A DNA stretch of 64,000 nucleotides from Clostridium sp. MCC353 (GTDB lineage: Bacteria; Bacillota; Clostridia; Lachnospirales; Lachnospiraceae). Positions 32,065-40,738 of this stretch are shown here, piece by piece. Location of the stretch: NCBI RefSeq assembly GCF_018785315.1, contig NZ_WQPN01000134.1, forward strand, positions 78,810 through 142,809, read 5' to 3'. Position 1 is the stretch's first letter. Each line of letters opens with the position of its first letter. A program made the position numbers and the translations under genes. Under the pieces are notes generated by a model. That model saw only the letters and a list, made by a program, of their open reading frames with translations. It was not told the DNA's origin and ran no database searches.

Positions 32065-33681
32065 TTAAAATGTCATGGGGCCGGTCAGATGGGCCTGGAC
32101 ATATTCCCGGGGAGAGATGCCCTCCACCTTTTTAAATACTTTGCTGAAATAAAAAGCGCTTTCAAATCCCAGCATGTCCGCCACTTCGTAGATTTTCATA
32201 TTTTCTTCCAGAAGCAGATTTTTTGCCTTTGCAATCTTTTTCTGGGTGATGTACTCTGAAAAACCGATATTACAGGATTTCTTAAAAAGGGCGCTCAGAT
32301 AATTGGGGCTCAGCCCAAAAACGGCGGCAACCTCGTTTAAGGTGAGCCGTTCCTCCACATGGTTGTTGATATATTTTTGGACATTGGTGATCACATGGTC
32401 TTTATAGGTTTTTCGTTTGCTCTGAAGAACCTGGTTGAGCCCGCTTCGGAAGGTTTCCAGCCATTCGTTGACCTGGTCCACATTTTTCAGCTTATAGATG
32501 GAACGGTATCCGTCGGTATGGCCGGAAAAGATCTGATTCATGGTTTCTTCGCCGTCCGGCAGCAGGGAAATTGCCAGATACAGGATGTTGCAGGCCCCGT
32601 CCATAGCCTGAAGGTAGCGGAGCGGGTGGGAAGCGAAGAGCTCAGTGATCTGTGCGATGGCGGTGTTCAGCACATCCGTATCGAATTCTTCAAACGCTTT
32701 TGTAAGGGCGTCCTTAAACAGCGCCAGATTGAAGGAGTTTTTAAGGACGTCTTCCGTGATGCTGGAAAATGTCATGATCGGGCTGTCAGGAGATGCCATG
32801 TTAAACGCCCGCCTGGCCTCCTGATAGGATTCGCTGATTTTCAGCGGATCTTCCGCAATGCTTCCGATTCCGGCAGTCAGCCGGACAGAAAAATAGTTAT
32901 ATACCATATGGCAGGTATTGTCTAGGGCTTCCTTGAGGGAACTGAGGCTCAAATCCTTTTTGGAAGCGGAATAGAAAATCACGGCAAAATGCCGCTTGTC
33001 CAGGGAAATGATATAACAGGCCAGGTATTTTGATAAAATTTCCCGGGTCATCTGCAGGCTGCTGGAATACAGGTTTACCTGCTGGGCCGGTTCCATGGAA
33101 TCGGCTTTTTCGCTGTAGATTTCCCCGTGGCAGGCGATATAATACAGATCCGTGAAATCCAGTTTCAGATCTTTTGCCTGTATTTCAAACTGTTCCCTGC
33201 TGTCAAACAGGTTGTAGAGAAGCCGCATGAGGAATTTGTCGTTGTAGTTCTGCAAAAGGGGCCGTCCGCCTTCTTTTTTGTAGGCCTCGCTGACCTTTAA
33301 ATCCTCCAGCCGTTCAATTGCCCGCTTTACGGAATCAGTCAGGGATTGGGCGTCCAGTTCCAGCTTTATCAGATAATCCACGGCCTGATAGGACAGGGCT
33401 TGTTTGATCAGTTGAAATTCTTCGTAACTGGTGAGAAAGATAAACAGGGGGATGGGTCCGTAAGTGTCCCGGCATGTTTTTGCCAGATCCAGTCCGTTCA
33501 TGATGGGCATTTTGATATCGGTGATCACCAGTTCAGGCGAATATTCTTTGATAAGCTTTAACGCCGCTTCTCCGTTCATCGCCGTCCCACAGATTTCAAT
33601 CCCGTGTTCCGCCCAGTTTATCATAGATTTGATGCCGATCTGAACCAATGGTTCATCATCCACAATTAAAAGTTTAATCAT
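32065..33681 (-). CDS. AraC-type response regulator (YesN-like)
   Basis: 538 residues. N-terminal receiver with DDE acidic pocket and phosphoacceptor Asp55 (VITDIKMP), a long central region of unknown fold (about 130-430), and a C-terminal AraC pair of helix-turn-helices (LTLNEVAAVFGLSPNYLS and IYEVADMLGFESAFYFSKVF). It overlaps the sensor kinase gene by 4 nt (ATGA) and should bind direct repeats near the promoter of the polysaccharide operon starting at 35833. GGGAGGGA precedes it. Confidence 0.93.
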   Translation of the reverse strand: MIKLLIVDDEPLVQIGIKSMINWAEHGIEICGTAMNGEAALKLIKEYSPELVITDIKMPIMNGLDLAKTCRDTYGPIPLFIFLTSYEEFQLIKQALSYQAVDYLIKLELDAQSLTDSVKRAIERLEDLKVSEAYKKEGGRPLLQNYNDKFLMRLLYNLFDSREQFEIQAKDLKLDFTDLYYIACHGEIYSEKADSMEPAQQVNLYSSSLQMTREILSKYLACYIISLDKRHFAVIFYSASKKDLSLSSLKEALDNTCHMVYNYFSVRLTAGIGSIAEDPLKISESYQEARRAFNMASPDSPIMTFSSITEDVLKNSFNLALFKDALTKAFEEFDTDVLNTAIAQITELFASHPLRYLQAMDGACNILYLAISLLPDGEETMNQIFSGHTDGYRSIYKLKNVDQVNEWLETFRSGLNQVLQSKRKTYKDHVITNVQKYINNHVEERLTLNEVAAVFGLSPNYLSALFKKSCNIGFSEYITQKKIAKAKNLLLEENMKIYEVADMLGFESAFYFSKVFKKVEGISPREYVQAHLTGPMTF

Positions 33682-35546
33682 TGAATCCCTCCTTTTCCCT
33701 GTTCCGCCTCAGCTATGGAATAGGGGAGTATGATAGATACGGTTGTGTATTCGCCAAGCCTGCTTTCAATCTGAATGCCATAATCAGGTCCGAAATCATA
33801 TTGAATCCGTTTGTTCACGTTGCCGATACCGACCTGTTTAAAAAAGTCTGCGCTGGGGCTGGCTCCCCCTGCCAGGACCTTGGAAATGGCTTCCTCCGTC
33901 ATGCCTACCCCATTATCCGTGACCGAAATTTTCAGGGCTGGGGAGGAACCGGGCCCGCCCGCTTTTTCCGCTTTTATTATGATTTTTCCCGCGCAGCCCT
34001 TTGGTTCGATGCCGTGGAACAGGGCATTTTCCACCATGGGCTGAAGGGTGAACCGGTGAAGGCGGCATTGGTACAAGTCTTCCGATTCAATCTGATATTC
34101 AATGGAAATGCTTCCGCCATAACGGTACTGCTGGATTAGAAAATAATCCTTAACCAGTTCCAGTTCTTCTTTTAAGGGGATCAGGGAAGCGGTTCCTTTT
34201 GAAATGTTTTTCATCAGCCGGGCTAAGGAAGTGGTCATCTCCGCGATGCCGGGGGCATTTTGTATGGTGGCCATCCATTTGATGGAATTCAGCGTATTAT
34301 ACAGGAAATGGGGATTGATCTGGCTTTGGAGAATCTGGTATTCCAGGTCCTTTTTCTGTTTCTCATCGTCTACCCTTTTATCCATCAGGGTTACCACGTT
34401 CTCGGACATTTGGTTAATGCCCCGGCCGATCACTCCGAGTTCATCCTCCCATTCTATGGAAGGGTCCCTGGCGAAATTGCCGTGAGAGATTCTGTCAATC
34501 GTACCCCTGAGTTTTTGTACCGGCTGGCTGATCGCCTTGTTCAGCAGATAGATGAGGAGGAATGCCATTAAAAATATGGTGACCGCAATCACGGCTATGA
34601 GCAGCAGGTATACATGTTTCTGCATGTTGTAATTTTTTTCCGACAGCACCAGCGAAATCGTCCATCCGTTTTCATTTAAAGGGCTTGTGACCATACGCCT
34701 TTTGCTGCCGTCCGGCAGTTTCACCAGGCTGGCCTGGCTGTTTATGGTATTGATGCTGATATCCCTAAGAGATTCACAGAGCAGAGGATCTTCGGTGAAT
34801 CCCCCGTTTACATATTGATAGGAATGGCCGCCGATGGTGATATAGAGATGGCTGTCCTCTTCCAGTGGAAACGAATTTAAATAGGAACTGATCAGTTGGT
34901 CGGAGATGGCAAAGTAAGTCCATCCTACGATTTCGGAATTATACTGGTTGTAAACAGGCCGGATAATGGGCAGAATCTTTTTGGTTTCTGAAGTTGAAAA
35001 AGGATCTTTGACAAGCCCGGGCCATAAATACCCTTTTGCATTGTAGATATCTTCAAAAAAATCGGTATAATGGATAATATCAGCGGCATCCGGCGTCAGG
35101 GAGCTGGCCGTATCTGAGATTTGAAGATAATTCCGGCAGTTGAGGGGGCTTACGATCACCCTTGTTATGTAATTGTGGGAATTGGTGTTCCGGTATTCCT
35201 CTTTCAGCCGTTCATAGGCGCTGAGAGCCACCATTCTTAAATAGGAATTTTCAGATGAAATGGAAGGCATCTTCGTTTGGTTTTTAAATGCGTCCAGATA
35301 GCGGCTGATATCCGGGTTGGAAGTGCACCATTCGTTAAAGTTGATAATGCTGTCCATGTTTGTGGAAACATTATGGGAAACCACCTGCAGATTGTATTCC
35401 GCCGATTGGATTTGGTTCCGTATCAAAAAGGTCTGAAAGACACAGAAACAGATGGTGACGGTTATGGCGGCGATTATCACTGTAAAAGCGCCTGTACAGG
35501 CGATAATTTTTCCGCGGATTGTCTTTGGCATCATACGTTTTATCAT
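33678..35546 (-). CDS. Sensor histidine kinase (YesM-like, HPK7)
   Basis: 622 residues. One helix near residues 15-35, a large extracytoplasmic sensor (about 36-290, dCache-like), a second helix about 292-315, HAMP (SQPVQKLRGTIDRISHGNF), the His-kinase box INPHFLYNTLNSIKWMA with His413, and an ATPase domain with PMVENALFHG and VTDNGVGM. It likely senses a carbohydrate ligand or the loaded binding protein and phosphorylates the AraC regulator. It diverges from the ABC importer operon it probably controls. Confidence 0.92.
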   Translation of the reverse strand: MIKRMMPKTIRGKIIACTGAFTVIIAAITVTICFCVFQTFLIRNQIQSAEYNLQVVSHNVSTNMDSIINFNEWCTSNPDISRYLDAFKNQTKMPSISSENSYLRMVALSAYERLKEEYRNTNSHNYITRVIVSPLNCRNYLQISDTASSLTPDAADIIHYTDFFEDIYNAKGYLWPGLVKDPFSTSETKKILPIIRPVYNQYNSEIVGWTYFAISDQLISSYLNSFPLEEDSHLYITIGGHSYQYVNGGFTEDPLLCESLRDISINTINSQASLVKLPDGSKRRMVTSPLNENGWTISLVLSEKNYNMQKHVYLLLIAVIAVTIFLMAFLLIYLLNKAISQPVQKLRGTIDRISHGNFARDPSIEWEDELGVIGRGINQMSENVVTLMDKRVDDEKQKKDLEYQILQSQINPHFLYNTLNSIKWMATIQNAPGIAEMTTSLARLMKNISKGTASLIPLKEELELVKDYFLIQQYRYGGSISIEYQIESEDLYQCRLHRFTLQPMVENALFHGIEPKGCAGKIIIKAEKAGGPGSSPALKISVTDNGVGMTEEAISKVLAGGASPSADFFKQVGIGNVNKRIQYDFGPDYGIQIESRLGEYTTVSIILPYSIAEAEQGKGGIQ

Positions 35547-35640
35547 AGAATTACCCCGCTTTCACCAATACTATATTAAATTGCACAATATTTGTCAAAC
35601 AGTTTTCGAAAATATGTGCAAGAGGCTGAATACAATCAGA

Positions 35641-35772
35641 AAAAAGTGCTGGTTATGATAAAAAAGTGTATGTTTTTATAGGATTAGCAAAAACAGGGGT
35701 GAGGATTTAGTTAAATAATGAATCTTTTACGAAAGAAATTCCATTCAATGATTATGGTTAAAAATATATAAT
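35641..35772 (+). promoter_or_regulatory. Promoter region of the uronic-acid polysaccharide operon
   Basis: TTCAAT (35744-35749), 17 bp, TATAAT (35767-35772). About 80 bp upstream, AAAAAGTG occurs twice (35641-35648 and 35661-35668), 20 bp apart, on the same face of the helix; this is a possible site for the AraC-type response regulator. The 35547-35832 spacer contains no gene. Confidence 0.5.
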
Positions 35773-35832
35773 TATGACATAAACAAAAGCAACAATGAAA
35801 AGCCGAAAATGGCAGAAGGAGAGAAAACAGGG

Positions 35833-37221
35833 ATGAAAAAGAAATCTATATTGAGTTTAATATTAGCGGCATCAATGGCAGGAAGCCTGGCGGCATGCGG
35901 AGGAACACAGGCACCGGCATCAAGTGATACCCAGGCTGCGGCGTCAAGCGGAGCAGCAGCCAGCGGGGCGGCGGATACAACAGCAGCGGATACAAAAGCG
36001 GCTGAGGGTAAGACAGAAGCGTCAGCAGGACAGACGGTGCTCAAGTGGTCCATTTGGGATAAGGATCTTACACCATACTATAATCCTTTGATAGAGGCAT
36101 ATGAAGCAGCCAACCCGGATATTAAGATCGAGCTGATCGATTTGGGAAGCTCCGACTACCAGACCGTTCTTGGAACACAGCTTACGGGAAATGGTTCTGA
36201 TTTCGATGTGGTTACCGTTAAGGATGTGCCCGGATATACCACATTGGTGAACAAAGGGGTATTGGAGCCGCTGGATTCCTACATAGAAAAAGACGGAGTT
36301 GACTTAGATGCATTTAAAGGGCTTACGGACCAGATCAAAGTCAATGACCAGCTTTACGAACTTCCGTTCAGAAGTGATTTCTGGGTGGTTTACTATAATA
36401 AAGATGTGTTTGACAAGGCGGGTGCTGCTTATCCAACCAATGACATGACATTTGAGCAGTATGATGAGCTGGCAAGGAAGATTACCAACACAGAACCGGG
36501 TTCAGAAGTATTCGGCGCCCATTACCATACATGGAGAAGCGCGGTGCAGCTTTTCGGTATCCTGGACGGAAAACATACGATTGTTGACGGGGAATACGAC
36601 TTCCTGAAACCTTATTACGAGATGATCTTAAAAGAGCAGGAAGACGGCGTATGCCAGGATTATGCCACTTTAAAGACATCCAACCTTCATTATTCAGGCG
36701 CATTTTCACAGGGCAACATCGGTATGATGAACATGGGAACCTGGTTTATCTCAACTTTGATCGAGAAGATCAACAACGGAGAATATGCGGACTGCGCCAA
36801 CTGGGGAATCGCAAAATATCCCCATGCAGAAGGCGTGGAGCCTGGTTCAACCCTGGCTACAATTACGGCTTTATCCATTCCTACCAGCGCGCCTCATAAA
36901 GACGAAGCGTGGGATTTCATCAAATTCGTATGCAGTGAAGAAGGCGCTGAGATCCTGGCTAAGACCGGCACAATCCCGGCTCTGATGACAGATGATATCG
37001 CGACCATGATTTCCGGAATCGCCGGATTCCCAACAGATGAGACCAATAAAGAAGCTCTTCAGACCGCAAACCTCTATCTGGAAATGCCGGTTAATCCAAA
37101 GAGTTCTGAGATGGAAACCATCCTCAACGAGGCTCATGACAATATTATGACCGGAAATATGACCATTGATGAAGGCATTGCCAGCATGAATGAAAAAATC
37201 AAAACGGTTTTAGGACAGTAA
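35833..37221 (+). CDS. ABC sugar-type solute-binding lipoprotein
   Basis: 462 residues: signal peptide with lipobox SLAAC (Cys22), an Ala/Ser/Thr-rich linker (about 25-65) and a family 1 binding-protein fold (VLKWSIWDKDLTPYYNPLI). Near the C-terminus is WDFIKFVCSEEGAEIL. The ATG at 35833 sits behind AGAAGGAGA; an in-frame ATG 24 nt upstream precedes this site and is rejected. It is the first gene of the operon, followed by a palindromic repeat and hairpin, then the permeases. Likely ligand: an oligosaccharide with a unsaturated or saturated uronic acid. Confidence 0.92.
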   Translation: MKKKSILSLILAASMAGSLAACGGTQAPASSDTQAAASSGAAASGAADTTAADTKAAEGKTEASAGQTVLKWSIWDKDLTPYYNPLIEAYEAANPDIKIELIDLGSSDYQTVLGTQLTGNGSDFDVVTVKDVPGYTTLVNKGVLEPLDSYIEKDGVDLDAFKGLTDQIKVNDQLYELPFRSDFWVVYYNKDVFDKAGAAYPTNDMTFEQYDELARKITNTEPGSEVFGAHYHTWRSAVQLFGILDGKHTIVDGEYDFLKPYYEMILKEQEDGVCQDYATLKTSNLHYSGAFSQGNIGMMNMGTWFISTLIEKINNGEYADCANWGIAKYPHAEGVEPGSTLATITALSIPTSAPHKDEAWDFIKFVCSEEGAEILAKTGTIPALMTDDIATMISGIAGFPTDETNKEALQTANLYLEMPVNPKSSEMETILNEAHDNIMTGNMTIDEGIASMNEKIKTVLGQ

Positions 37222-37247
37222 GCAAAGACAATTATATAGGGCAGTTA

Positions 37248-37411
37248 TAGAGCGTGTTTGAAAATTCATTTCCGCCATCTGCACGTCCCGCTTTGCGGTA
37301 TATTTGCCCCGAATTCAGGTTACATAGCCCGCTATGCGCCCTTCATTCGGGACAAATCTCCCACAAACTGTGACGCACATCTGACAGAAAGCAATTTTCA
37401 AACACACTCTA
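37248..37411. repeat. 164-bp palindromic repeat element (MITE- or REP-like)
   Basis: The ends TAGAGCGTGTTTGAAAATT (37248-37266) and the reverse complement at 37393-37411 match at 18 of 19 bases. Inner arms also pair (CCCGAAT with ATTCGGG; CATAGC with GCTATG at the centre), so the whole element can fold into one long imperfect hairpin. It has no gene of its own. A related half-copy lies at 61921-61962. Confidence 0.8.
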
Positions 37412-37418
37412 GGAAACA

Positions 37419-37448
37419 GAGGCAGACGGTGTTACAAACGTCTGCCTC
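37419..37448 (+). terminator. Hairpin between binding-protein and permease genes
   Basis: GAGGCAGACG (37419-37428) and CGTCTGCCTC (37439-37448), a perfect 10-bp stem with a 10-nt loop, followed by ATTTAAAG. The weak T-tract suggests partial termination or protection of the upstream mRNA end. Confidence 0.6.
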
Positions 37449-37501
37449 ATTTAAAGAAATTATGAAAAAGGAGGATGGCCGGATAACCGGTTTAGAGTGA
37501 G

Positions 37502-38575
37502 ATGGCAAAGGTGAGAAAGATTGACCCGGCAGAGGTTGAAAAAAAACTGGCTGTTCTAAATCCCCAGCTTGAGGAATTAAAGCAGCAGGTGCAGAGAGAA
37601 AATGATCCAAAACGCCGGGAGCGGCTGGCGAAAAGGGTTGAAAAAACAGAGGATAAAATCAGGCAGGCAAAGACGGGGGAGCGGTTTAGCAGGCAGACAA
37701 AACGGGACCTGGTGGCTTATTCTTTTATCGCTCCTAATTTTATTGGATTTGCGGTATTTACCCTCGGACCTGTAATTTTCGCATTTGTTTTGGCATTTTT
37801 AAAATGGGACGGCAATAATCCAATGGAATTTGCCGGATTGAAGAATTTTATGCAGATGTTCGGAAACCAGCGTTTTATGGCATCCCTGAGGAATACGGTG
37901 GTGTATTGTATCGCCACGGTGCCGCTGACCCTGGCGGCGGCCTTAGGCCTGGCTGTCATATTGAATCAGAAAATTAAAGGAAAGAATTTTTTCAGGACAG
38001 TCAGCTTCTTTCCTTATGTAGCGTCATTGGTTGCGGTGGCTGCGGTCTGGAATATGCTCTTTTCCCCGGCCAAAAGCGGTCCGGTCAACATGATCTTATA
38101 TCATCTGGGTGTTGCGGCTAAAAGCCTTCCCAAGTGGTCGGCGGATAAGAACTGGGTTATGTTTACGGTTGTCCTGTTTTCCGTCTGGAAAAACATGGGA
38201 TATTATATGGTAATCTACCTGGCCGGACTTCAGGGAATCAATGCTGAATTATATGAGGCGGGAAGTCTGGACGGAGCCAATGTATGGCAGAAATTCCGCT
38301 ATATCACATGGCCCCAGCTTCAGCCCACTACATTTTTCGTAACAATTATTCTTACTATCAACTGCTTTAAGGTATACGACATCGTTTACATGCTGGCAGG
38401 AGGAAATACCGGAGTGCTGAATGAATCCGCCATCGTGCTGGTTTACCACATCTACGAAGAAGCTTTCAGAAACTGGAATCTGGGCTATGCCAGCGCAGTT
38501 GCCATGATATTGTTCCTCATCGTTCTGGCCATCACATTGGTACAGTTCCGCGGTGAGAAGAAATACGCGAATTAA
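37502..38575 (+). CDS. ABC sugar permease with N-terminal coiled-coil extension
   Basis: 357 residues. The first ~68 residues are charged and predicted coiled coil (EVEKKLAVLNPQLEELKQQV, then many Lys/Arg/Glu), unlike ordinary MalF-type permeases, and precede six membrane helices. The EAA loop is EAGSLDGANVWQKF. The ATG at 37502 follows a close in-frame stop codon, so a shorter start cannot be excluded; the nearest good GGAGG is about 30 nt away. No ATPase is encoded nearby. Confidence 0.88.
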   Translation: MAKVRKIDPAEVEKKLAVLNPQLEELKQQVQRENDPKRRERLAKRVEKTEDKIRQAKTGERFSRQTKRDLVAYSFIAPNFIGFAVFTLGPVIFAFVLAFLKWDGNNPMEFAGLKNFMQMFGNQRFMASLRNTVVYCIATVPLTLAAALGLAVILNQKIKGKNFFRTVSFFPYVASLVAVAAVWNMLFSPAKSGPVNMILYHLGVAAKSLPKWSADKNWVMFTVVLFSVWKNMGYYMVIYLAGLQGINAELYEAGSLDGANVWQKFRYITWPQLQPTTFFVTIILTINCFKVYDIVYMLAGGNTGVLNESAIVLVYHIYEEAFRNWNLGYASAVAMILFLIVLAITLVQFRGEKKYAN

Positions 38576-38589
38576 GGAGGAAGCCTGAG

Positions 38590-39426
38590 ATGAAGATTAG
38601 TAATAGAAAGACCAGATTATTTAAGGGCATTCTCTATGTAGTGCTGATTATTCTGGCAGCCATTATGCTGGTGCCGTTTGCGTGGATGCTGTCCGCGTCA
38701 TTTAAACTGGATAAGGACGTATTCATTTTCCCGATCCAGTGGATTCCCACTAACCCAAGATGGAAGAACTACGTGGATATCTGGAATCGGATTCCGCTGG
38801 CTAAATTCGTGCTCAACACGGTGAAACTGACGCTGATCGTGACATTTTTACAGCTTTTAACCAGCAGCTTTGCGGCATATGCCTTTGGAAAGCTGGAGTT
38901 TAAGGGAAAGAACGTGCTGTTTCTGGCTTACATAGCCACCATAGCGGTTCCATGGCAGGTTTACATGGTTCCACAGTTTATGATGATGCGTTCCATGGGG
39001 CTTGCGGATACCCATTTAGCCATTATTTTCCTGCAGGCCTTCTCTGCCTTTGGCGTTTTCATGATGAAGCAGTTCTACCAGGGAATTCCTACGGAACTCT
39101 GCGAAGCGGCCAGAATCGATGGAATGAACGAATACAGAATATGGTATAAAATCATGCTGCCGCTGTCCAAGCCGGCTTTATCCACATTGACAATTTTCAC
39201 CTTTGTCAACACATGGAACGACTTCCTTGGACCGCTCATCTACCTGACAACCGAATCCAAGAAAACACTTCAGTTAGGACTGCGCATGTTCATCAGCCAG
39301 TTCGGTTCTGAATACGGCCTGATCATGGCGGCTTCCGTATTGAGCCTGATTCCGGTGCTTTGTGTATTCCTGTCGCTTCAGAAATATTTTGTTGAAGGCG
39401 TTGCGGCTACCGGCGTGAAAGGATAA
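38590..39426 (+). CDS. ABC sugar permease (MalG/UgpE type)
   Basis: 278 residues with six membrane helices, EAA loop EAARIDGMNEYRIWY, and ending YFVEGVAATGVKG as usual for the family. It begins 14 bp after its partner and has AAGGAGGAA upstream. It completes the importer with 35833 and 37502; the ATPase is probably a shared one encoded elsewhere. Confidence 0.93.
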   Translation: MKISNRKTRLFKGILYVVLIILAAIMLVPFAWMLSASFKLDKDVFIFPIQWIPTNPRWKNYVDIWNRIPLAKFVLNTVKLTLIVTFLQLLTSSFAAYAFGKLEFKGKNVLFLAYIATIAVPWQVYMVPQFMMMRSMGLADTHLAIIFLQAFSAFGVFMMKQFYQGIPTELCEAARIDGMNEYRIWYKIMLPLSKPALSTLTIFTFVNTWNDFLGPLIYLTTESKKTLQLGLRMFISQFGSEYGLIMAASVLSLIPVLCVFLSLQKYFVEGVAATGVKG

Positions 39427-39433
39427 ACAGGAA

Positions 39434-39461
39434 GGGGGTCCACAAAAGCGGATCCCCTTTT
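39434..39461 (+). terminator. Hairpin after the permease genes
   Basis: GGGGGTCC (39434-39441), loop ACAAAAGC, GGATCCCC (39450-39457) with one G-T pair, then TTTTGTG. A short intrinsic terminator, probably leaky, ahead of the hydrolase genes. Confidence 0.65.
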
Positions 39462-39539
39462 GTGCGTGCAGCCGGCCTGAGGGCCTATAGGGCTCCAAAA
39501 AAGCCGTTTTTTAACAGTACTGGAAAAGGAGAGAACGAA

Positions 39540-40721
39540 ATGAGCTATATTAACCGAAATGATCTGGATCAGATGAAAGAGATAACGCCGGAAGAGATAA
39601 CGAATGCTTTGGACAATGCATCCCGGCAGGTGCTCCGGGTTCTGCCTGACTTTACCCATGCGTTTCAAAAGGCGTACAGCGAGAATGGATTTTACGCTCC
39701 CACCGGCAATGTGGACTGGACGCCGGGATTCTGGACAGGAGAGATCTGGCTGGCCTATGAACACACCGGGGACCAGTGTTTGAGAGAGGCAGCCGAAATC
39801 CAGATGGAAAGTTTTGCCCAGCGCATTGAGCAGAGGTCGGATGTGGAGACCCATGATTTAGGCTTTCTGTATTCGCCTTCCTGTGTGGCCGGATATAAGC
39901 TGATAAAGAGCCTGACGGGAAGGACTGCGGCCATCAAAGCGGCGGATGAACTGATCACCCGCTTCCATCCAAAGGGGGAATTTATCCAGGCCTGGGGGCC
40001 TTTAAACGCGCCGGATAATTACAGGCTGATCATAGACTGCCTGTTAAACCTGCCTCTGCTCTATTGGGCCACCGAGGAAACAAACGATCCAAAATACAGG
40101 GAGATTGCCGAAAAGCACATCCATACGGCCCTGGCCAATGTGATAAGGGATGATTTTTCCACCTGGCATACCTTCTTTTTCAACAGAGAGACCGGGGAGC
40201 CGGATCATGGCGCCACCTGCCAGGGATACAGGGATGGGTCCGCCTGGGCCAGAGGCCAGGCCTGGGGAATCTACGGAACCGCCATCGGCTATAAATATAC
40301 GGGGCGGAGGGAATATATCGGTATATTTAAAGGCGTGACCGATTATTACCTCAATCACCTGCCGAATGATCTGATTCCCTTCTGGGATCTGGAATTTGGC
40401 GATGGGGACGACCAGCCCAGAGATTCGTCTTCCGCCTCCATCGCGGCCTGCGGAATGCTGGAGATGGCAAAATATCTGGAACCGGAAGACGCCGCCTATT
40501 ACCGTTCCACGGCGAAACGGTTTATGAAATCCCTGGCGGACCATTATGCGGTAAAAGACTGCCGGACGTCCAATGGGCAGGTGCTCCACAGCACCTATTC
40601 CAACCATTCCCCTTATAATACCTGTAACCATTACGGGGTGGACGAATGCAATATTTGGGGAGATTATTTTTATATGGAGGCGCTTACCAGGCTTCATAAA
40701 AACTGGAATATGTACTGGTAA
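39540..40721 (+). CDS. GH88 unsaturated uronyl hydrolase
   Basis: 393 residues, cytoplasmic. An (alpha/alpha)6 barrel with VDWTPGFWTGEIWLAY, HDLGFLYSPSC (catalytic Asp in HD-GF) and the second Asp in RDSSSASIAACG, with ARGQAWGIYG and NIWGDYFYMEAL later. The family removes 4,5-unsaturated uronic acid from the non-reducing end of lyase products, so it acts directly after the two lyases of this locus. The ATG at 39540 sits behind AAAAGGAGAG; longer upstream in-frame starts run into the terminator. Confidence 0.93.
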   Translation: MSYINRNDLDQMKEITPEEITNALDNASRQVLRVLPDFTHAFQKAYSENGFYAPTGNVDWTPGFWTGEIWLAYEHTGDQCLREAAEIQMESFAQRIEQRSDVETHDLGFLYSPSCVAGYKLIKSLTGRTAAIKAADELITRFHPKGEFIQAWGPLNAPDNYRLIIDCLLNLPLLYWATEETNDPKYREIAEKHIHTALANVIRDDFSTWHTFFFNRETGEPDHGATCQGYRDGSAWARGQAWGIYGTAIGYKYTGRREYIGIFKGVTDYYLNHLPNDLIPFWDLEFGDGDDQPRDSSSASIAACGMLEMAKYLEPEDAAYYRSTAKRFMKSLADHYAVKDCRTSNGQVLHSTYSNHSPYNTCNHYGVDECNIWGDYFYMEALTRLHKNWNMYW

Positions 40722-40738
40722 AGACAGGAGGCAGGAAC

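Noticed and set aside
37258-37500. 80-codon forward frame between binding-protein and permease genes
   Set aside because: It is made almost entirely of the palindromic repeat and the following hairpin.
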